NCBI GenBank assembly: GCA_964461105.1
Contig: CAYWSY010000086.1
Coordinates: forward strand, 1-8,018
Reading direction: 5' to 3'
Length of the DNA stretch: 8,018 nt
DNA from: JAGVMG01 sp964461105
Lineage (GTDB): Bacteria > Chlamydiota > Chlamydiia > Chlamydiales > Rhabdochlamydiaceae
Of this stretch, positions 6,861-8,018 are shown piece after piece (position 1 is the stretch's first letter; each line of letters opens with the position of its first letter). The translations under genes were made by a program, and so were the position numbers. The notes beneath the pieces are model-generated. The model was not told where the DNA came from and searched no databases. It was given only the letters and a program-made list of their open reading frames with translations.

Positions 6861-6884
6861 CTATCACAATGATTCACACTCAAA

Positions 6885-7241
6885 CTATTTGATGTGTTTG
6901 CTTAAGCAACCAGCGAGTTTAAGCATGTCAACGGGTCTATTTCCAATCACTTGAGCCAATTTGCTATCAGGAACGATCATTCTCCTGTTTTTTACGTCTT
7001 GGCATTTTTTGGATTTAATGTAAGCCCACAATTTTTTCACAACTTCAGGACGGGTCATTTTGCCTGATCCTACAATCGCTTGTAACTCAGGAGAGAGATT
7101 ATATGTCAGCGATGTTAAGCCAGACTTTCTTTTTGCACCTGTCTTCTTCTTTTTAGCTGCAGGTCTCTTCTTAGCAGCTGGCTTTCTTTTTGCCGCTGCT
7201 TTTTTCACTACTTTCTTCTTTGCTGTTTTCTTCTTTGCCAT
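6885..7241 (-). CDS. SWIB-domain protein with histone H1/Hc-like basic tail
   Basis: A 118-residue basic protein in two parts. Residues 1-40 are a Lys/Ala/Pro-rich tail of short KK-A and AAKK repeats, like eukaryotic histone H1 C-tails and the chlamydial histone-like proteins Hc1/Hc2. Residues about 44-117 form a SWIB/MDM2 fold: LSPELQAIVGSGKMTRPEVV, KKLWAYIKSKKCQD, then the NRRMIVPDSKLAQVIG stretch and the closing helix. SWIB domains are eukaryote-like chromatin modules (BAF60b) found widely in chlamydiae, alone or fused to topoisomerase I. The tail should bind DNA, so a nucleoid-compacting or regulatory role is likely, possibly stage-specific. A secreted role in host nuclei cannot be excluded. 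The ATG at 7241 has AGGGA about 10 bases upstream. A terminator follows. The low-complexity tail is A-rich in codons but in frame and intact. Confidence 0.93.
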   Translation of the reverse strand: MAKKKTAKKKVVKKAAAKRKPAAKKRPAAKKKKTGAKRKSGLTSLTYNLSPELQAIVGSGKMTRPEVVKKLWAYIKSKKCQDVKNRRMIVPDSKLAQVIGNRPVDMLKLAGCLSKHIK

Positions 7242-7302
7242 AACTACTTTCCCTGTTCTTTTGTCAAGTCTTCAAGAAAATCGCAACCATGCATTTTCTA
7301 TG

Positions 7303-7321
7303 ACATCTATTAAGTAGATGT
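7303..7321. repeat. Palindrome ACATCTA-N5-TAGATGT
   Basis: A perfect 7-bp inverted repeat (7303-7309 with 7315-7321) about 60 bp upstream of the SWIB start codon. The size and position suit an operator or a small leader hairpin for the SWIB gene. There is no direct evidence for a binding protein. Confidence 0.4.
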
Positions 7322-7341
7322 AAGAGCTTTCTCGAATTCAT

Positions 7342-7381
7342 GCAAGATATTTTTTAAATGCGCGCAAAAAAAATATCTTGC
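7342..7381. repeat. Perfect 14-bp A/T-rich stem with TGCGCGCA in the loop
   Basis: GCAAGATATTTTTT (7342-7355) is the exact reverse complement of 7368-7381. The 12-base spacer contains the 8-bp palindrome TGCGCGCA (7359-7366). The T/A runs sit inside the stem rather than after it, so it is not a standard terminator. It could be a protein-binding site, a cruciform or a bidirectional insulator between divergent genes. Confidence 0.5.
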
Positions 7382-7415
7382 GAGTGACTTTGACAGAAAA
7401 TTAAAAAGAGGTATA

Positions 7416-7588
7416 TCTAGTACTTCTGGTTCAAAGGCATCCAGAATACCTGCAAAAAAGAAAAAATAACAGGATAATAGGATGGCAGGATAAGGAAAAT
7501 TACCCATGCTTTTTCTATCCTACCATCCTATTATCCTGTTATTTTTTTTGATTCTAATTTAGGGTGCCTTTGAACCGGAAGGGGTATA
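7416..7588. repeat. Long hairpin, MITE-like element with 32-bp core stem
   Basis: Core arms 7461-7492 and 7516-7547 are inverted copies with 31 of 32 pairs (AACAGGATAATAGGATGG inside), around a 23-base centre. Outer arms 7423-7439 and 7565-7581 pair at 16 of 17 positions around the GGTTCAAAGGCA block. The stretches between inner and outer arms have diverged. The right tip (7568-7589) is a perfect 22-bp inverted match to 143-164, the arm of the element near the left end. Non-coding, with T/A-rich shoulders. It is probably a non-autonomous mobile element, and if transcribed it would form an RNase III-type hairpin. Confidence 0.6.
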
Positions 7589-7601
7589 TGAACAATCAAA
7601 C

Positions 7602-7605
7602 GAGG
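7602..7605 (+). promoter_or_regulatory. Ribosome binding site of the small membrane protein
   Basis: GAGG lies 4 bases before the ATG at 7610, a slightly short but usable spacing. It lies 13 bases beyond the edge of the hairpin element, so the element sits directly in this gene's upstream region. Confidence 0.55.
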
Positions 7606-7609
7606 TCAC

Positions 7610-7945
7610 ATGAAAAACAAAAAACTCATCAGTCTTATCTTGATCATCCTTGGGCTTGGACTCATTGGCATGTCCATGTACATTAATTCTGAAGTTGAAA
7701 AAGGAAAAGGCAAAGTTTCTCGCGCTCAGCATCAAGTCGACCAAGGGAGCTCTCTATTTTCTTTAACTCCCGCAACAAAAGGGATCGGTGAAGAACTTGC
7801 CGGAGGCGCTCAGAAAAAAATTGACGCAGGCAAACAACAAATTGCCCATTATGAAGGGATCGCCCAATTCTGCCAAATTGGGGGGATTATCTTCCTTGTC
7901 ATTGGAGCTGGTTTCCTTTTCTGCTGCAAAAAGAAATCCAGATAA
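7610..7945 (+). CDS. Small protein with two transmembrane segments, unknown function
   Basis: A 111-residue protein. Residues about 5-24 (LISLILIILGLGLIGMSMYI) and 87-106 (QFCQIGGIIFLVIGAGFLFC) are transmembrane helices. The C-terminus is basic (CCKKKSR) and should be cytoplasmic, as should the MKNKK N-terminus, leaving about 60 residues outside. That middle part contains two similar stretches, KVSRAQHQVDQG (35-46) and KKIDAGKQQIAHYEG (69-83), which look like a degenerate internal repeat of an amphipathic helix. The layout resembles short membrane proteins annotated as hypothetical in bacteria, but I cannot name the family. It stands alone as a plus-strand gene between the hairpin element and the right IS end. 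I see no terminator: only 20 bases separate its stop from the IS border. Confidence 0.75.
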   Translation: MKNKKLISLILIILGLGLIGMSMYINSEVEKGKGKVSRAQHQVDQGSSLFSLTPATKGIGEELAGGAQKKIDAGKQQIAHYEGIAQFCQIGGIIFLVIGAGFLFCCKKKSR

Positions 7946-7965
7946 TTTCAAAAGTTGGTTGGGTA

Positions 7966-8018
7966 TATACTGGGTCCACTTGAAAGTTAGACAAATTTCA
8001 AACTCAGCGCTTCCATTT
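7966..8018. mobile_element. End of an IS3/IS150-like insertion sequence (right border)
   Basis: Inverted copy of 3-55 with one mismatch. It starts TATACTGGGTCCAC and continues through GAAAGTTAGACA, in the order expected for the outer tip of an IS150-group element whose body lies to the right, outside the window. Because the match to the left border extends far beyond typical 25-40 bp IS terminal repeats, both borders may be the same end of one IS type in opposite orientation. The flanking bases (GGGTA before 7966, GGTCG after 55) do not form a clear target duplication. Confidence 0.6.

Larger units (their letters stand above)
7242..7609. other. 368-bp divergent intergenic region dense in inverted repeats
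   Basis: This gap lies between the divergently oriented SWIB gene and the small membrane protein gene. From left to right it holds a short palindrome (7303-7321), a perfect 14-bp A/T-rich stem (7342-7381) and the large hairpin element (about 7416-7588). Both genes' promoters should lie here, but I cannot place either with confidence. The one open frame on the minus strand (7310-7507) runs through the hairpins and is not credible. Confidence 0.6.

Noticed and set aside
7060..7317. Plus-strand open frame rich in Phe/Ala
   Set aside because: It is antisense to the Lys/Ala tail of the SWIB gene, which fully explains its composition.
7470..7492. Repeated CAGGATA units as a tandem or CRISPR-like repeat
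   Set aside because: There are only two copies within one hairpin arm, with no spacer periodicity and no cas genes.
7310..7507. Minus-strand open frame encoding a Phe-rich 65-residue peptide
   Set aside because: It runs through the 14-bp stem and the left arm of the hairpin element. Its composition follows from A/T-rich repeats, and it has no ribosome binding site or family resemblance.
56..7965. Composite transposon carrying passenger genes
   Set aside because: There is no clear target duplication and no transposase in the window, and the content is core-like. It is kept only as an alternative in the border finding.

Overview
The window looks like a piece of a chromosome from an environmental (amoeba- or protist-associated) member of the Chlamydiota. 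The evidence is protein content. There are two tandem oligopeptide-binding OppA-type proteins, a class present in several copies in chlamydiae. There is also a SWIB-domain protein fused to a histone H1/Hc-like Lys/Ala tail, which is a chlamydial hallmark. The genus cannot be fixed from sequence alone.

Layout. Positions 1-55 and 7966-8018 are near-identical inverted copies (52/53 matched bases) of a sequence that resembles the end of an IS3-family (IS150-like) insertion sequence, with the IS interior pointing out of the window on both sides. Positions 56-258 hold a short inverted-repeat element (144-239) and the leader of the first gene. Two tandem SBP_bac_5 genes follow: 259-1821 (GTG start, no signal peptide) and 1881-3509 (clear lipoprotein signal). 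Next come a CspA-type cold-shock protein (3571-3777) with a strong terminator, an unrecognised membrane-anchored protein with hints of a degenerate kinase fold (3854-4666), and an MFS transporter of the Bcr/CflA type (4706-5920) with a promoter placed for a leaderless message. Two minus-strand genes follow: a secreted glycerophosphodiester phosphodiesterase (5892-6797, overlapping the MFS gene tail to tail) and the SWIB/histone-tail protein (6885-7241), separated by a minus-strand terminator. The 368-bp gap 7242-7609 is packed with inverted repeats, including a 159-bp hairpin element with a 32-bp near-perfect core stem. A small two-TM protein (7610-7945) closes the window.

How the genes fit together. 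Several products handle nutrients or envelope traffic: peptide capture (OppA paralogues without permease or ATPase genes here), drug/metabolite transport (MFS) and phospholipid head-group salvage (GDPD). CspA and the SWIB protein are nucleic-acid-binding proteins. There is no single operon linking them. The most unusual features are the repeats: IS-like ends at both borders, an IS-end-like relic at 6846-6860, and two inverted-repeat elements (144-239 and about 7416-7588) that share a perfect 22-bp sequence in opposite orientation. No defence system, CRISPR array, tRNA or rRNA was seen.
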